A DNA stretch of 64,000 nt. It comes from Blasia pusilla (taxonomy: Eukaryota; Marchantiophyta; Marchantiopsida; Blasiales). Of the stretch, positions 11,397-23,131 are shown piece after piece. Location: assembly GCA_050084515.1 (NCBI GenBank), contig CM114272.1, forward strand, positions 40,176,001-40,240,000, written 5' to 3'. The notes under the pieces are model-generated. The model searched no databases, was not told where the DNA came from, and saw nothing but the letters and a program-made list of their open reading frames with translations. Position 1 is the first letter of the stretch. The number at the start of each line of letters is the position of its first letter. A program made the translations under genes and the position numbers.

Positions 11397-12616
11397 GTGT
11401 TGGAGCAGAGGATTTTTGCCATGATGATGACGCAGCTCGGGGAAGGCACGGAGCCGCGAGAAGCTAGTGTGGCTCCAACTTCTACCTCTTACCCTGACCC
11501 GGTTGAGGATCTCACTAGTATGGGGTTTATGTGTAGTGCAGCTCAGGTGAAGGCGGTTGGAGTGGTGACTCGAGGTGTTATGAGACGCACTTATCCATCT
11601 AGAGGTGGGGTTGAGATTGACCCAGCGGAGGGGGACCGATGGGCGGCAGGCCAGGATTCAACAATCATTCACATTGTCGGAAGCACTACACACACCATTG
11701 ATGGTGCCTCGACGACCAACGGTGCCTATAGGTCAGGCAGGTACGACCACATCACGAGGAGTTGAAGGGAAAACTCCTATGTTGGCTCGAGTGTAGTCAG
11801 TGTTTACCATAGTTTTGGAGGATGCCACAAGAGTGAGCCAAACTGAGCTATTTTCCGCTATAGAGTTGGCGATGTTGGGAGTTGGACCAGTTGAGGTGTT
11901 CCGGCTGGCCACCACGTTGTATGAGCGTGGAGACGTGACTGCTTCTTGCTCATAGGTAGTTGAGGAGGTGGTGGACTTACCCTCAGAGGCGGTGGTTAGG
12001 ACGTCCCCCACAGAGTCATGGTATGCGGCGGCGGTGAGGTTGGTAAATATGCCAGCTCAATCGACCATAGAGCGAGCAGTGGTGACACTTGGAGTAGTGT
12101 TACTGGATGACCAAGCTCGAGTATTTTTCTTGGTTAGTCTCATGGGGACAGTATATCCCCCGCAACGCGTCCTACTTGATTCAGGAGCTCAGCCCTTGAT
12201 GTTAGGGAAGGCGGCGTGTTTAGCGTTGGGATTACGGAAGGCCGACATTGAGCCTTGTCCCTTCCAGATACATACCTCGCTTCGGAGCATGTCATCCACT
12301 CAGTATATGACTCGACAGGAGATAGTTGCCAAAGTCCAGCCAGAGCATGTGACGGATAGTGCTATGGGGCACACACATGCGATTATGACACATGCTGAGT
12401 CGTATGATGTGTTGGTGGCGAGTACAGTGTTATATCCCCTAGGATTCATCCTTGACTTATGGGAGGAGAACGTTGCTTATCAGCCATGGTGGCGGTCAGG
12501 TGACGGCCGGATGAGTCAGTTACCTGTGCAATTTGCACAGGTAATTGGAGGTCGATCACGAGATGAGTTTGTGACCACATTGGCAGCTTTCACAGGTAGT
12601 GTTAGCTGGCCATGAT
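11397..12616 (+). pseudogene. Family A copy 1 linker and aspartic protease
   Basis: The first part (11397-11960) is the linker conserved in copies 2, 4 and 6, with frame breaks. The open frame 11968-12615 holds a retropepsin: PPQRVLLDSGAQPLMLGKA carries the DSGA active-site motif, and ESYDVLVASTVLYPLGFILD is the C-terminal substrate-flap part. Retropepsins work as dimers to cut the retroelement polyprotein inside the virus-like particle. Copy 2 has DSRA here, so this copy has the better active site. The frame ends at a TGA at 12614, where copy 2 reads through towards the methyltransferase. Confidence 0.8.
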
Positions 12617-12912
12617 AATTGTTGGAGGGGAACGCATATGCAAAGGATTTCCCAATATCGGATAGTCCTACAGAGAGACAAGCCATGGTGGGTGTCTCTT
12701 CCCATGTTGGCGAGACCTCTTCACCATTGTAGGGTAAGTCTCAAGAGCTATAGAGGAGTGCCAACAACCTCGTGAGGCAGGCGTGGAGTCATGCCTTTAT
12801 CCCGGAGCTAGGTGGAGTGGAGACGTTGACCCCACTAGATACCACACCTATTGTATGGGAATCTCTTGAGGAAGGTGTTAGGGTGTTAGATCTCTTTGGA
12901 GGGATAAGCACA
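12617..12912 (+). pseudogene. Family A copy 1 methyltransferase, 5' fragment with motif I
   Basis: The protease-methyltransferase linker (LDTTPIVWESLEEGV) runs into motif I, VLDLFGGIST at 12883-12912, the glycine-rich S-adenosylmethionine-binding loop of C5-cytosine methyltransferases. The reading is cut straight after this motif at 12912/12913 by element C, so the rest of the domain is 2.6 kb away and partly deleted. Confidence 0.75.
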
Positions 12913-13150
12913 TGACTAGAGAGAATCGAAGAAGAAAACATGGGTACTAAGAAAGATCGGAAGATGTTATTGGAATGCTATATTTGAATTACATAATCAA
13001 CCACACTACTTTTACAACATAATAATCACTTTATCCTCTCTTTTCATCCAACAATGATCCTCTTGGGGATTGAACTCTACAAATGACTGTAAATTAGAAA
13101 CACTTGTGCATTACATATAGTGAAATACTTTTTGGCACCACTGCCAGGGA
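12913..13150 (+). repeat. Element C: truncated LTR end and primer binding site
   Basis: 12913-13130 matches, in inverted orientation, the end of LTR F at 43143-43370 (for example TACTAAGAAAGATC and ATGATCCTCTTGGGGAT). TTGGCACCACTGCCAGGGA at 13132-13150 is a primer binding site of the TTGGCRCCxxTGCCxGGGA type found in many plant gypsy elements without a chromodomain. The LTR is 5'-truncated. Confidence 0.7.
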
Positions 13151-13533
13151 TAATATCCTTGGCTGAGAAGGGAGAGAGACCCATGGGGAATCAGGGAGCG
13201 GGGAAAGAAGCTTCGCCCCTGGACGACCCAACAATCTAGTTCTTACTAAAGACCATCTGCTAGCTCTAGCGATCCCCGTAAGACAATGGATGCTTGAAGA
13301 CAACAATAAATTTGCTGCATTGGTGCTAGAGAAAATAGACCAACTAATTAGAATGGTCAAAGAACCAGTCGCCGAACGGTGCTTCGCCCATAGACGATAG
13401 TTGTACTTGGTTAGGAGCACCTGGCACACTCCTGTAGATATAAAAAGAATAAGAAGTTAACCTCCCTCCATGGACCCTTACCCTATCGCCACCGTGGGGG
13501 TGAACGCAAGTTGCCAAATCCCACAAAAGACTT

Positions 13534-15567
13534 ATGGAAGGCTCTCGGCCCTCTTCACGAGAGCAGCGAGCCGATCGGCGCTTTAAGCAGCAGGAAGAGC
13601 AACCGGCTTGGAGACCTCCTGGTTCCTCTCTAGGTCTTCGTCCTCGTCCGAAGCCGAAGAGCAAGAAGAAAGAAAGGGACAAAGTCTCCACTACGTCCCC
13701 TGCCAGTTCGCAGTCGGACGAAGAGTCGTCCTGGGACCCCTTTGGGGAGTCAGGGAGCGAGGAGCCGATCAGAGCACCTCGGGCGGCACCGTTACCTCCT
13801 CCCTCTCGAGCATCAAGCCCGGGAGCCAGCAAGAGAGTGGTTCCCATGGCCAACACTAGAAAAACTCTGCTAAGGTACCCCACCTTTGTTGGAGGACGAC
13901 GAGACAATGTGGATAACTTTGTGCTTGAATTCACCCATGACGCAAAAGCCAATTGGGAAGGAGCAGAGGAGGATTTGTTACGAGTCTTTCCTGGCCTGCT
14001 CAAGAAGCGAGCAAGCCAGTGGTACGAAGGTCTCGGAGCAGAAGTCATGGAAACCTGGAAAAGGGTCTTGGAATCTTTCCTACATGAGTTCCACGACTTG
14101 GAGTTCGAGGACAGGCTCCTTACGAAGCTTCGCGACCTGAAGTGAAGAAAGAAGGAGACCCTCTGGGAATATACCCAAAGGTTCCGGAGCCTGGTGAATA
14201 AGCTAGAGCACACGACTACCTCCCAATTGGTAGATTGGTTCGTGTCCGGCTTGTCCAAAGAAATGGATCGGTATTGCCGACGAGGCCAAGGGGATTCCCT
14301 GGAGGCGGTCATAGCCTCCGCTGAGGCGTACGAAGCCTCAGAAAAGTCCCGCAAAACATGAAGACGGCATCACCAACGGAGAGGGGCATCGCAGACTAGT
14401 GCTTCGTCTGAAGACGAAGCGTCCTCCACAGACACGGAATCCTCTACGGAAGATTCGTCCGAGTCCTTCGACTCGGAGCAGGAGGTGAAAGCTAAAAGGA
14501 AAGGGAAGAGCAAGCATCATTGCTCCCCCAAGCACCAGAACAAAACCCGACCAAGCACCAAGCATCGTCCCCAGCGGTCGGAAAGTCCTGTGAGAGGGAC
14601 GGCAAGGAAGGCCGGCAAGTCGGCCATGGAAGAACTCAGTAAACAAATGGCTGAATTGAAGGTACATCTGGCGGCCCAGAAGGACCCCAGAAGACGACCT
14701 GGGCTGATGAGGCCCAACATTTGGTGTAGTAGTTGCGGAACCCAGGGGCATACTGTACAGGAATGCCCTACTCAGAGGGATCTACGGTGGATCCAGGAAG
14801 AGGCCACTATTGAAGAAGGGTGGTATGAACCAGAACAGTGGGAAGGGTGCTATGCCATCCAAGCGGTGCCACCCCCAAACCCCGGGAGAAGTTGGATCAC
14901 GCGGTATGTACCTCCGGAAGACAAAGAACAGAGACCCCAGATACAGATTATGGGCGCGGCAGCCTTCACGCCACCCATCAAACGAAATTGTTGTTATAAC
15001 TGCGGCGCTGCGGACCATTGGGCCAACAATTGCCCAAACCCAAAGCGACCAGTGGGACTCAATCCTTTATGCGGGAAGTGCAAGAAGGGCGGGCACACTG
15101 CCGTAGAATGCCCGGAGCCCAAGGTCCCGCGTTTGTTGGTCAGATATGTCAACACTCCAGCAGCTCAACCAAAGCCCAAAAATGACGTAAATGTACAACT
15201 GGTCCGAGTGGAAGAAGTAGTGTCCCCAAGACCAAAGCGAGTCACTATCAGTGAGGAAGACTCGACCGAAGGGGCCAACGAGGAATCATCGGAATGGCCC
15301 AAAGAGTTCCAAGAAACCGGTCTGGCGGTCACCATGAGGTCGAAGAGTCAGACCGCGGGAATCCCAAAGGTAAAGAAGGGTGCTTCGTCTTCGCGCAAAG
15401 CTAGGGAGCCCAAGACCAAAGTTGTGAACACCTTACGTGCCGCGAAGGCCATCCTCAAAGGCGATGTGGACCCGGCCTTTGATCAAAGTCATCCGAGGTA
15501 CTTCCATCAGGATGTAGAGGACCAGGTTCGTGCTCAAGTGCGTGAGGACCAGGAACCAGAGGGGAAA
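13534..15567 (+). pseudogene. Element C gag with three CCHC knuckles
   Basis: Gag packages the retroelement RNA. A Ser/Arg-rich N-terminus leads to a capsid-type domain (RYPTFVGGRRDNVDNFVLEF, then KKRASQWYEGLGAEVMETWK and LWEYTQRFRSLVNKL). After stops near 14143 and 14358 the frame 14485-15648 gives a basic linker and three knuckles: CSSCGTQGHTVQEC, CYNCGAADHWANNC and CGKCKKGGHTAVEC. The triple-knuckle order and the preceding NIWC resemble element E, so C and E belong to one lineage. The element stops abruptly near 15567, inside methyltransferase motif IV of copy 1; protease, pol and 3' LTR are absent. Confidence 0.8.
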
Positions 15568-16084
15568 CATGTCACGATCATTCATGAGCTCGCCGAGGGT
15601 TTGGATTGCTGGATCCGTTGGCAATGGCCAATAGGGTGGGGGAGTTGAAGGCAGCCTTACCTACGTTGGTGAGCTTCCCAGCATCCCATGCCTTTTGTCA
15701 TGGAGGGCCGGGCATGATTTGGGATGAGGTGGCCCGAGCATTGGAGAAGCCTACAGTTGATGAGCGCAATTGTGTGCCATGGGGTTCGCTACGGGTACAG
15801 CGGCGGTGCCAGGTATGACCGAGGCATCCCCGAGACGGGTTTTGGGGTAGGCGATGGACCTCAATTATCTCATATGGATAGTTGGTCTAGGTCGCGCTAA
15901 GCAGAGATGAATGTGAGTGTCATCCATGCCGTCACATCCACGAGTTGGACCATTGCCTATAGGGTCTGTACAGGCATTGGTTGGGTGCTGGACGAGGAGA
16001 GGTCAAAGTGGAGTGGCTGTTGCGGAGGTGGCTAGGGTTGCTACATAGCAACCAAAGCCGGAGGTTGCGTCCTCTCCGAGTGTG
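15568..16084 (+). pseudogene. Family A copy 1 methyltransferase, 3' fragment and spacer
   Basis: 15568-15612 matches DNA just after the catalytic codon in copy 2 (CATGTCA, then TTTGGATTGC and GGATCCG). About 350 bp containing motifs VI and VIII is then missing, and sequence resumes at 15613 with MANRVGELKAALPTLVSFPA, PGMIWDEV and KPTVDER. After a frame change it reads MGFATGTAAVPGMTEAS and MDLNYLIWI, the candidate motif IX/X part. Together with the insertion at 12913 this leaves a non-functional domain. Confidence 0.7.
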
Positions 16085-16789
16085 CTCACGATGGAGACTT
16101 GGGAGCCTCTGATAGGTCTCAAGTTGATAGGATTAGAGCGATGGCGAGTTCACAAGTTTTTGAGAGGGCATGTTAGTGCTTTTTCTTTCAATATGAGAGA
16201 CGTGGGTACGATGAAGGGTTGCGGGATACGGATTGAGTTGGCTAATGGTACGCCGATCTTTCATCGACCCTATAGGTATTCTTATATGGAGCGAGCCTTA
16301 TTCAGAGCAGGAGTCAGGACTTGTTGGAGGCAAGACTTGTGGAGTTATCACATGGGGAGTACGCATCTACCACAGTCATGCCGACGAAGAAGGATATGTA
16401 GGGAAATTAGACGGATATGCGGATGTATGGAGATAACCGTCCTATCAACCAACAACTAAGGTCATATCAATACGCAATGCCTACTCCTAAGGAGATCTTT
16501 GATGCAATAGGGCATGCAAAGATCTTCAGTACTTTAGATCTCGATGCAAGCTGTCATCACCTTCCTATCAGATTGGAGGACAGGTAGAAGACAATAGTCT
16601 GGGGGATAGTTCGGTTTGGGAGAGATTGCTTGTATCACTAGCGGTTCTTATCATTTGGGTTGAAGAACGCACGTGCGGAGTTTCAAAGAGTGATGGATAG
16701 GATTATGGCTGGCTTGGATTTCGTACGATGTTACATAGATGATATTCTTATCTTCAATTCCATGGTTGAGGAGCATGAGCGAGACCTGG
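16085..16789 (+). pseudogene. Family A copy 1 reverse transcriptase (N-terminal and palm)
   Basis: Begins METWEPLIGLKLIG like copies 2, 3 and 5. RT blocks are visible across several frames: IRIELANGTPIFHRPYRYS, DAIGHAKIFSTLDL, LSFGLKNA and CYIDDILIFNS, the last with the YxDD catalytic pair. Several stops are present. The gene is interrupted at 16789 inside EEHERDLEEVF by chromovirus B and continues at 23821. Confidence 0.8.
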
Positions 16790-17788
16790 TGTCGCGCCCC
16801 TACTCTCCTTGAACGTCAATCTTTAGTGTTGCGGAAGCGTGCGTTCAGTAGGTCACGAACTCATTGCCGATCTGCATCCAAACACGCACTCTCGTTAGTC
16901 GGGTTTGGCCAACCGGCGTTCCAACCCACCGAGTCCTAAACTCGGCGTCTCATCAAGCTCAACCTTCCTTAGTTCCTAGCTCCCAACACATGGCAAGTCC
17001 TTCAAGACTTGGAAGACTTCTGGTTAGTCCAGGGATCTGAAACGGCACTTGCACGCCTAGCGATCCCAACTGTTCAACGGTCCTCGTGTGAGTTCCGAAC
17101 CGAGACCCAAGTAATTGAGTCGCGGCGTGAAATCCAAGAGGGATGTCTAAAATCGCCTCAATGGACTTGGTGCAGGTTTTCCAATCCAACGCCCAAACTC
17201 GCGTTCCGTTCCATGCCCTTGAGCCGCCCCGCGGCGCCCAAAGTGGGGTTTGGGTTCCAAGCACTCTCGGAGACCTTCCCCCTTACTAGTACTTATGGGG
17301 TTCTCCAATAACCCCTCCCCTTTGGGAAAAGAAGTTCGGGCCCTTCATTGTGGCCCTCAACCCGAGTCCACTACAGTCGTTTTCGGGTCGTATCTCGGCC
17401 GCTACTCATGCGTTTGCAGCGATCTTTGGTGCGTTTTGACCGGCTCTCCATAAGCTTTCCAACGCACCTTTATTTGCTCCAAACGCATCTTGGCGCTAGA
17501 AGTTATGGCCATAAATACAGTCGGAAACTCTCAAACGCTAGTGGCGTTTCCAAATCCGGATCTTCCCTTTGGCAACCCACTTCCTAGACTCGACTTCTTT
17601 CAAGTCTCATTCCGCGTTTGGTCCTGGTTTCTCAGTCGCGACCATAACACCTGAAACGCGACTCATCGCTCGCGACTCGTCTCTTGTCTTCTCTTTGAGA
17701 AAACTCCAACGCGCAAACCATCTTAGCGTGAGCCCGCTAATGTTCCGATGTTCCGCTTGGCACTTGTTTGGTCATGAGGGTCGCGACA
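16790..17788 (-). repeat. Element B 3' LTR (full length)
   Basis: 999 bp; on the plus strand it starts TGTCGCGCCCCTACTC and ends GGGTCGCGACA. It carries a block (about 17201-17515) absent from the other LTR. Confidence 0.93.
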
Positions 17789-17807
17789 CTCACCCCTCTT
17801 TTAGACG
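17789..17807 (-). other. Element B polypurine tract
   Basis: On the minus strand CGTCTAAAAGAGGGGTGAG lies directly before the LTR start TGTCGCGACC. This is where plus-strand DNA synthesis is primed. Element D has the same tract (CTAAAGAGGGGTGAG) before its LTR at 25169. Confidence 0.8.
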
Positions 17808-18468
17808 TTGATCGCAAACCTTTATTATGTCAAGTCTCCAAGGCAGCCTACCCCTTGACATTGAATTGCGTTCTGGTGGCTAACCCGCAATTCCTCTTAG
17901 TCTTTAGTTGTCGCTTTGCCCCACTTAGAATTATTAGCCTCTCATCTTCGATAAGCCTCGACTAGTTCCAAGGAACTAACCTATCAAATAAGCTAACTAA
18001 GTATGCAACCTTAGACTCTTTCGACTCATTACTATAAACATCACACATGTTTACCTGGTCCACAAATCGTACTATTATTTGGTCGCTCTCGGATTCGACT
18101 TAGGCGCGTCACTAAGTTTACTTATGTGGCCACAAGTAAGATCACCCCAAGCCCCAAGACAGACTTCATCTGCCCCGCCCACGCTAGGGCGAGCCCGAGT
18201 GTTATTCAACACAAGGTCCTGTTCTAGGTGCTTATCCACATACGAGCTCTCACCTCAAATACTCCTTGTCTGTCCTCTTGTCGTACATTCTAAGTCTATG
18301 ATGAACGACTCATAGCCATGCACTACCACATACAAATTGCAATCTACAGTGGTATCGAATCTCCAAATCCATACACTCCTTTATTGCAACACTAGCATAT
18401 TCTAGTTACAACGGCCTTCGGCCCAAGATTCAACTGATTACAAGTCATGTCTCTAGCTTCTCCTCGTA
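17808..18468 (-). other. Element B 3' untranslated region
   Basis: Non-coding stretch between chromodomain stop and polypurine tract. It aligns with 24518-25150 of element D (for example TGCTAGTGTTGCAATAAA), so it is a normal part of the family. No gene is seen. Confidence 0.7.
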
Positions 18469-19780
18469 CTAACGTATGTGCTTCGCTTGTGTTCCCTTGA
18501 AGTCACGCAACAATTCTTGCGCGTGTTCCAAATCCGCCTCTGCAATCCAAGTCGCCTCCTTCACATGGTAGCCCTTCCATTTTACCAAGTATTCATACTT
18601 GTTGGCCCGACGCCTCGAACGTAAGATGGTCTCCACCTCAAACTCTGGCTCTTCATTTACGATGACCGGGTGCGGTCTCACCACCTGTCTCCGCTCGAAA
18701 CGTCCATTATCTTGAAGGTATTTCTTCAACAATGACACATGAAAGGTCGGGTGAATCTTGAACTCGTCGGGCAGCCTCAACGAATACACATCCTTTAACG
18801 GGTTTGCCACAATCACATACGGTCCAGCATACTTGGCAGACTGCTTCACAGAAAACTCTTTCGGAAGAGTGAGATTCTTCACACTCAACCACACTTGTTC
18901 TCCAACTTGGAATCGTACTTGGCGCAAACTCTTGTTAGCATGCTTAACGTATCTCATTTGAGCCTTTGCAAGACTTCGCCTCGCGCTCTCTTCTCGTTCT
19001 CGCATCTGTACCAACAAAATTTCTGCCGTCGCTTGTTGTGTTCGTGCCAATGTAGTACCCTTCGAAAGGGCTAGATCAAGAGGCCCTTCTGGCTCTCGTC
19101 CATTTGCCAGGAGAAACAGAGATTCTCCTTTTGCAGAATGCTTGGTTGAGTTGTAGCAGTATTCCGCCATGCTCAGCCACCTGACCCAATCGCGTTGATC
19201 AGCACTGACAAAATTCCTCAAGTACTGATTCACGATAGAGTTTACCTTTTCGGTGTGTCCATCCGTCGTGGGTGGAAAGCCGTCATTGAAACTCAGCTTG
19301 GTCTTAAACCTTCTAAACAAGTGCTTCGAAAGCACCGGTAAACTTTGGATCGATCAAACAATGCTCCTCGGCAAACCATGAGCACGCCACCAGCTATCGA
19401 GGAATAGTTGCGTCGTCAGATACGCCGTTGCGGAATCCACCGTCGGCACGAATCTCGCCAACTTGCTAAACCGGTCAACAATCACAAGTATAGCGTTGTA
19501 TCCCCAGATTCGGAAGACTCGTGATGAAATCCATACTCACACTTTGCAAGGGTCCTTCGGGATCGGCAAGGGATGCAAAGCAAGCCTTGTTTCTTAACAT
19601 AAGAGACTCTATTCGCGGCGGGTCACACAGGTCTTCACATATTGAGCAACATCCTCCTTCATGTTGGGCCAAAAGAACCGCTTCGATGTAACGGCTAGCG
19701 AGATTTCTCTCCTTTATGTTCTCGCCAAGGGTCCGTCGTGACATTCGGCTAACACCTTGGTTCCCATTCCGCCTTGCCCT
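18469..19780 (-). pseudogene. Element B integrase with C-terminal chromodomain
   Basis: Integrase inserts the cDNA into host DNA. The N-terminal part (19744-19475) carries CCSICEDLC of the zinc-binding HHCC and the first catalytic Asp in SMDFITSLPN. After a frame break, 19335-18469 starts in the third acidic region (TDGHTEKVNSIVNQYLRNFV, Glu present) and runs through the C-terminal core (FQVGEQVWLSVKNL, PTFHVSLLKKYL) to a chromodomain: EFEVETILRSRRRANKYEYL, VKWKGYHVKEATWIAEADLE. Chromodomains steer integration by binding modified histone tails. The middle of the core, including the second Asp, falls in the frame-broken stretch. Confidence 0.9.
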
Positions 19781-19790
19781 ACATAGATCC

Positions 19791-20297
19791 CTACTGTTTG
19801 AACCTTAGTAAACCGTGCCTCAAACTTATGTTGGCCACCTTCTCACCCTGCTTCAACTTCCTCAGGTATTCCCCTGCTTGAGCATCCTTCATATATCCTT
19901 CACAAATCCTTCTCTCCAGATCTCTTTCCTTAGGGAACATTGCTCTCAAGACTTGTGTTGTCGATGGCATGTGTTCCTCCTTGCGACTTAACGCATCTGG
20001 AATCACATTATCTTTACCTGGCTTGTGGATCAACTCTACATCCATCAGCGCCAAGGTATCATGCCACCGTAGTTGTTTCGGTGTCACTCGATCCTGGGTC
20101 TCAAAATACTTGAGTGATATATTATCGGTGAATACTCCAGTCTTGTGGAGCCCTAGATAATGCCGCCACTTCCTCAAGCAATGTACCACCGCGAACAACT
20201 CTTTCTCGTGAGTAGGCCATCTCCTTTCAGTGTCGCTAAGCTTCTTGCTCTCATATGCCACCGGTCTCCCTTCTTGCACCAACATTCCCGCAATCAC
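19791..20297 (-). pseudogene. Element B RNase H domain
   Basis: Degrades RNA in the RNA-DNA hybrid. Seen: PVAYESKKLSDTERRWPTHE, the acidic HEKELFAVVHCLRKWRHYL, FTDNISLKYF and DNVIPDALSRKEEHM, the standard Ty3/gypsy RNase H blocks. It then enters the integrase spacer (YMKDAQAGEYLRKLKQGEK). A frame break separates it from RT, with about 50 bp of overlap between frames near 20251-20297. Confidence 0.88.
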
Positions 20298-21190
20298 AAA
20301 TCACTAGCATCGGTATGCACTTGAACGGTTTGTCAAACTCCGGCAGCTTTAACACTGGTTCATGCGATAGAATCTGCTTCACTCGGTTGAATGCCTCATT
20401 AACTTCCTGGGTCCAAGTCGTGTTGGCAAACTTTGCTGTCCAATCCGTGAGAGGTCTCACAATCCCCGAAAAGTTTTTCACATAAGTACGAAAAAAAAAT
20501 TGCACCGCACCTATGAACCTCCTCATCCCTTTACAAGTGGATGGGGTTCCCACTGAAATCGCCTTTACCTTCCCCATGTCCGGATCGACGCCATCCTGAC
20601 CGACCACGTGACCCAAGAATTTGATCTTACTCAAACCAAATTCGCTCTTCTCTACATTCGATATCTGGTGATTTGCCCTTAGCTTAGACAAGACCGCTCT
20701 CGCATGTCGAACGTGCTCCTCTAGTGACTTTGAATAGATAAGTATGTCATCGATATAGATGATAACATACTCATCCATTTCCTTGTGAAAAATGGAGTTC
20801 ATCAATGTGGTGAACGTCGGAGGCACGTTACATAGACCGAAAGGCATCACTACAAACTCAAAGGAACCGTATCTCGTCCCCGCATACGTCTTCTCCACAT
20901 CCGCCTCGGCAATCCGAACTGGTAATATCCCCGACTTCAAGTCAATCCTACTGAAATATCTCGCCTGCCCGACCTATCAAAGAGATCATCTATCCTTGGA
21001 AGAGGATAATTGTTCGAACCGTCACTTTCTTCAGTGCACGGTAATCAACACACAACCTCATCTTTCCATCCTTCTTCTTTACAAAGAGAACAGGTGCTCC
21101 ATAAGGTGACTTGCTAGTTCTAATGTAACCCTTTTCCAAGAGTTCAATTAACTGCTTTTTCAACTCAAGAAGTTCCTCCTGATTCAACCT
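20251..21190 (-). pseudogene. Element B reverse transcriptase
   Basis: Two frames. 21187-20990: [20 protein letters not shown], then [20 protein letters not shown] and VDYRAL. 20940-20251: RIAEADVEKTYAGTRYGSFE, VMPFGLCNVPPTFTTLMN, and the catalytic YIDDILIYSKSLEEHVRHA, then IKFLGHVVGQDGV and MRRFIGAVQFFFRTYVKNFS. About 50 bp at the junction (around 20945-20990, including the LDL block) is disrupted. PP instead of AP in the NAPATF block is unusual. Confidence 0.9.
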
Positions 21191-21603
21191 ATATGGTGTT
21201 TTGAAGGCGGTTGGGAACCGGGTATGATCTCTATCTTATGATCTACGGCTCTATGCGGTGGCAATTCAGTCGGAAGCTCATTTGTCAAGACATCCTCAAA
21301 CTCTTGGACCACTTCCTGGAGTGGTTATGGGATTCCCCTTGAGGAAGCGTCTTGATCTCTGCGTATACTGCTTGTAGCCTCCTCCACTTGTCTCATCAAG
21401 CAGAGAAATCCATCCTCCAACTCAGTCATGCTCCTCCTTGTGATGGAGTTCACCAACTCCATCTTCGGTGGAACCTCACGGACCAACCTTTGTGAACCGT
21501 TTGCCTTTTAGCAAGACGCTCAACCTCAATGGTCGGGCGGCTTAACTCCACCTCATACGCATCTAGGAATGTATTCCCCAAAACTCCTTCAATGCCGTCC
21601 ATT

Positions 21604-22314
21604 TCAGATCTGAAGAAAATTCTCCTTCAACTCGAATACCCCGCATCCTACTGTCAAACCCAAGACCAAATCAGAAGTCCGATGAGACTTGCCTCCTGCA
21701 AATCCCACTCGAATGGGCTCGTCCACCTTAGAGGTAGACAGCCCCAGTTCCTTTATGATTCTCGGGCTTAGGAAGGAGTGCGAAGCACCTGTATCCACGA
21801 GCAACAACACATCGCGATCAGCAATCTTGGATCTTAGGTACACCAAATTGTGCGTCCTCTTGGTGACCTGAAGGGATGTCTCCATATCGCCGGCCAACAG
21901 ATGCTTAGCAGCAAACGCAATCATACTCCCATTACTAACCTTCGGTTTCGAACACCCTTTCGACAAGTGCCCCGGTTCACCACAGTTGTAGCATACGACC
22001 TTGCGGTTCCCTCTCTTCGAGTGTTGTCCTCCTTTTGGCTTCCCATGAAGTTCCACTCGTTTTGCTGCCGGGGCAGACGACTCTCCTGGTTCTTGCTGGC
22101 CCCCACTCCAGCCTCTTTTGAACGCCTCCTTATTTTTCGCCTTCTTCGAAAAAACTTTTGACTCGAAGGGTTTCTGGGTTTGGACCTCATCGTCCCCAAT
22201 CCGCTCCGCTAGCTTCAGAAGGTCCGCGCAGGTCTCTGGCAATGTCGGCATTCGGTAAAGGGCCTTCTCAACGCTTGAGTCCACTAATGAAGAAAGCCTT
22301 CTTCGCGTGCTCAT
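21604..22314 (-). CDS. Element B gag C-terminus, CCHC knuckle and aspartic protease
   Basis: A 236-codon frame. Residues about 95-115 hold the knuckle CYNCGEPGHLSKGC, which binds RNA. The protease active site is LLLVDTGASHSFLSPRIIKE (DTGA), followed by the flap region VGFAGGKSHRTSDLVLG. A frame change near 21604 separates it from the C-terminal protease part and RT. It overlaps the preceding gag frame at 22268-22314 in another register, a frameshift point that could be a decay mutation. Confidence 0.88.
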   Translation of the reverse strand: MSTRRRLSSLVDSSVEKALYRMPTLPETCADLLKLAERIGDDEVQTQKPFESKVFSKKAKNKEAFKRGWSGGQQEPGESSAPAAKRVELHGKPKGGQHSKRGNRKVVCYNCGEPGHLSKGCSKPKVSNGSMIAFAAKHLLAGDMETSLQVTKRTHNLVYLRSKIADRDVLLLVDTGASHSFLSPRIIKELGLSTSKVDEPIRVGFAGGKSHRTSDLVLGLTVGCGVFELKENFLQI

Positions 22315-22988
22315 CCATCTTCGGACTAGAAGTCAGTTTCGCACTAAACTCCCTCACATACGCGCTTAAGGAACCACTCTGCCGCATCCGCACGCATTCC
22401 ACCGTGTCACGCAACCCTTGGTACTCCGGAGTGAACCGATCCCCAATCAACTCCTTGAACTCCTCCCAACTCAGAGGTGACTCACCGCCCTGATATTCCT
22501 CTCGTTGAGCGGTCCACCATTGTAGAGCATGATCCTTCAGGAAAGTAACGGCTACCGTCACCTTGTCCTGCTCAGCAGCCTTCTGCGCATCGAAATCTGA
22601 TTCCAATTCCGTAAGGAAATCCTTCACTTTTCATGGCGCCCACTCCAAAGTAAATGGCGTAAGGCGGTTAAATCTTGCAGAGCTTTTTGCCCGCACTCGG
22701 GTTTCGAGTGGCCTCTAACTCGGCAATCCTCTTGCTTTGCTGGGACATCTGCTCCACCAACACCTTCAACAAGTCCAACGTCTGGCTCGACTCCGTCCTT
22801 TCCCTTGAGTTTGGGCCCACTGGCCCTGCGGAAGGAGTCGCCACTGGGACGTCCTCACGACAGGCGTTCAGCTCTTCGGGAGTCTCTGACTCCTCTATAG
22901 CTTCACGGTCCGGCATTGGTTCCTCTCTCGGTTCATGTCGCTTGGTTCGGCGCTTCTTGGGTTGTTCTCCCTCGATCGCCATCTCCAA
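22268..22988 (-). pseudogene. Element B gag N-terminal and capsid domains
   Basis: The N-terminal frame 22988-22668 (MEMAIEGEQPKKRRTKRHEP) is basic, then acidic, and ends with a coiled coil (LLKVLVEQMSQQSKRIAELE). After a stop near 22670, 22627-22268 holds the retrotransposon gag domain: MKDFLTELESDFDAQKAAEQ, VTFLKDHALQWWTAQREEYQ, SWEEFKELIGDRFTPEYQ and VRMRQSGSLSAYVREFSAKL. Confidence 0.88.
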
Positions 22989-23117
22989 GCCAACTCACTC
23001 AAATCTCCTCCTCGTTTCTTGCGTCCCTCCTCGAGCGTCCGAGTCTTGCCGCTACCTTGAAATTTCCCAAGCGTCCGGATGATCCCACGACCCCAAGTTC
23101 TCGCTCACCAAGGATAA

Positions 23118-23129
23118 GCTCTGATACCA
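23118..23129 (-). other. Element B primer binding site (initiator-Met tRNA type)
   Basis: On the minus strand TGGTATCAGAGC lies two bases after the 5' LTR. This is the usual complement of the 3' end of plant initiator methionine tRNA and starts minus-strand DNA synthesis. Confidence 0.88.
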
Positions 23130-23131
23130 CT

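Noticed and set aside
13344-14354. 336-codon open frame on the minus strand
   Set aside because: It lies antisense to the element C gag, which has recognisable capsid blocks on the plus strand; the minus frame has low-complexity composition and no domain.
16959-17811. Several open frames in both directions
   Set aside because: They lie inside the element B LTR and recur, broken differently, in the other LTR copies; LTRs of this family are not protein-coding.
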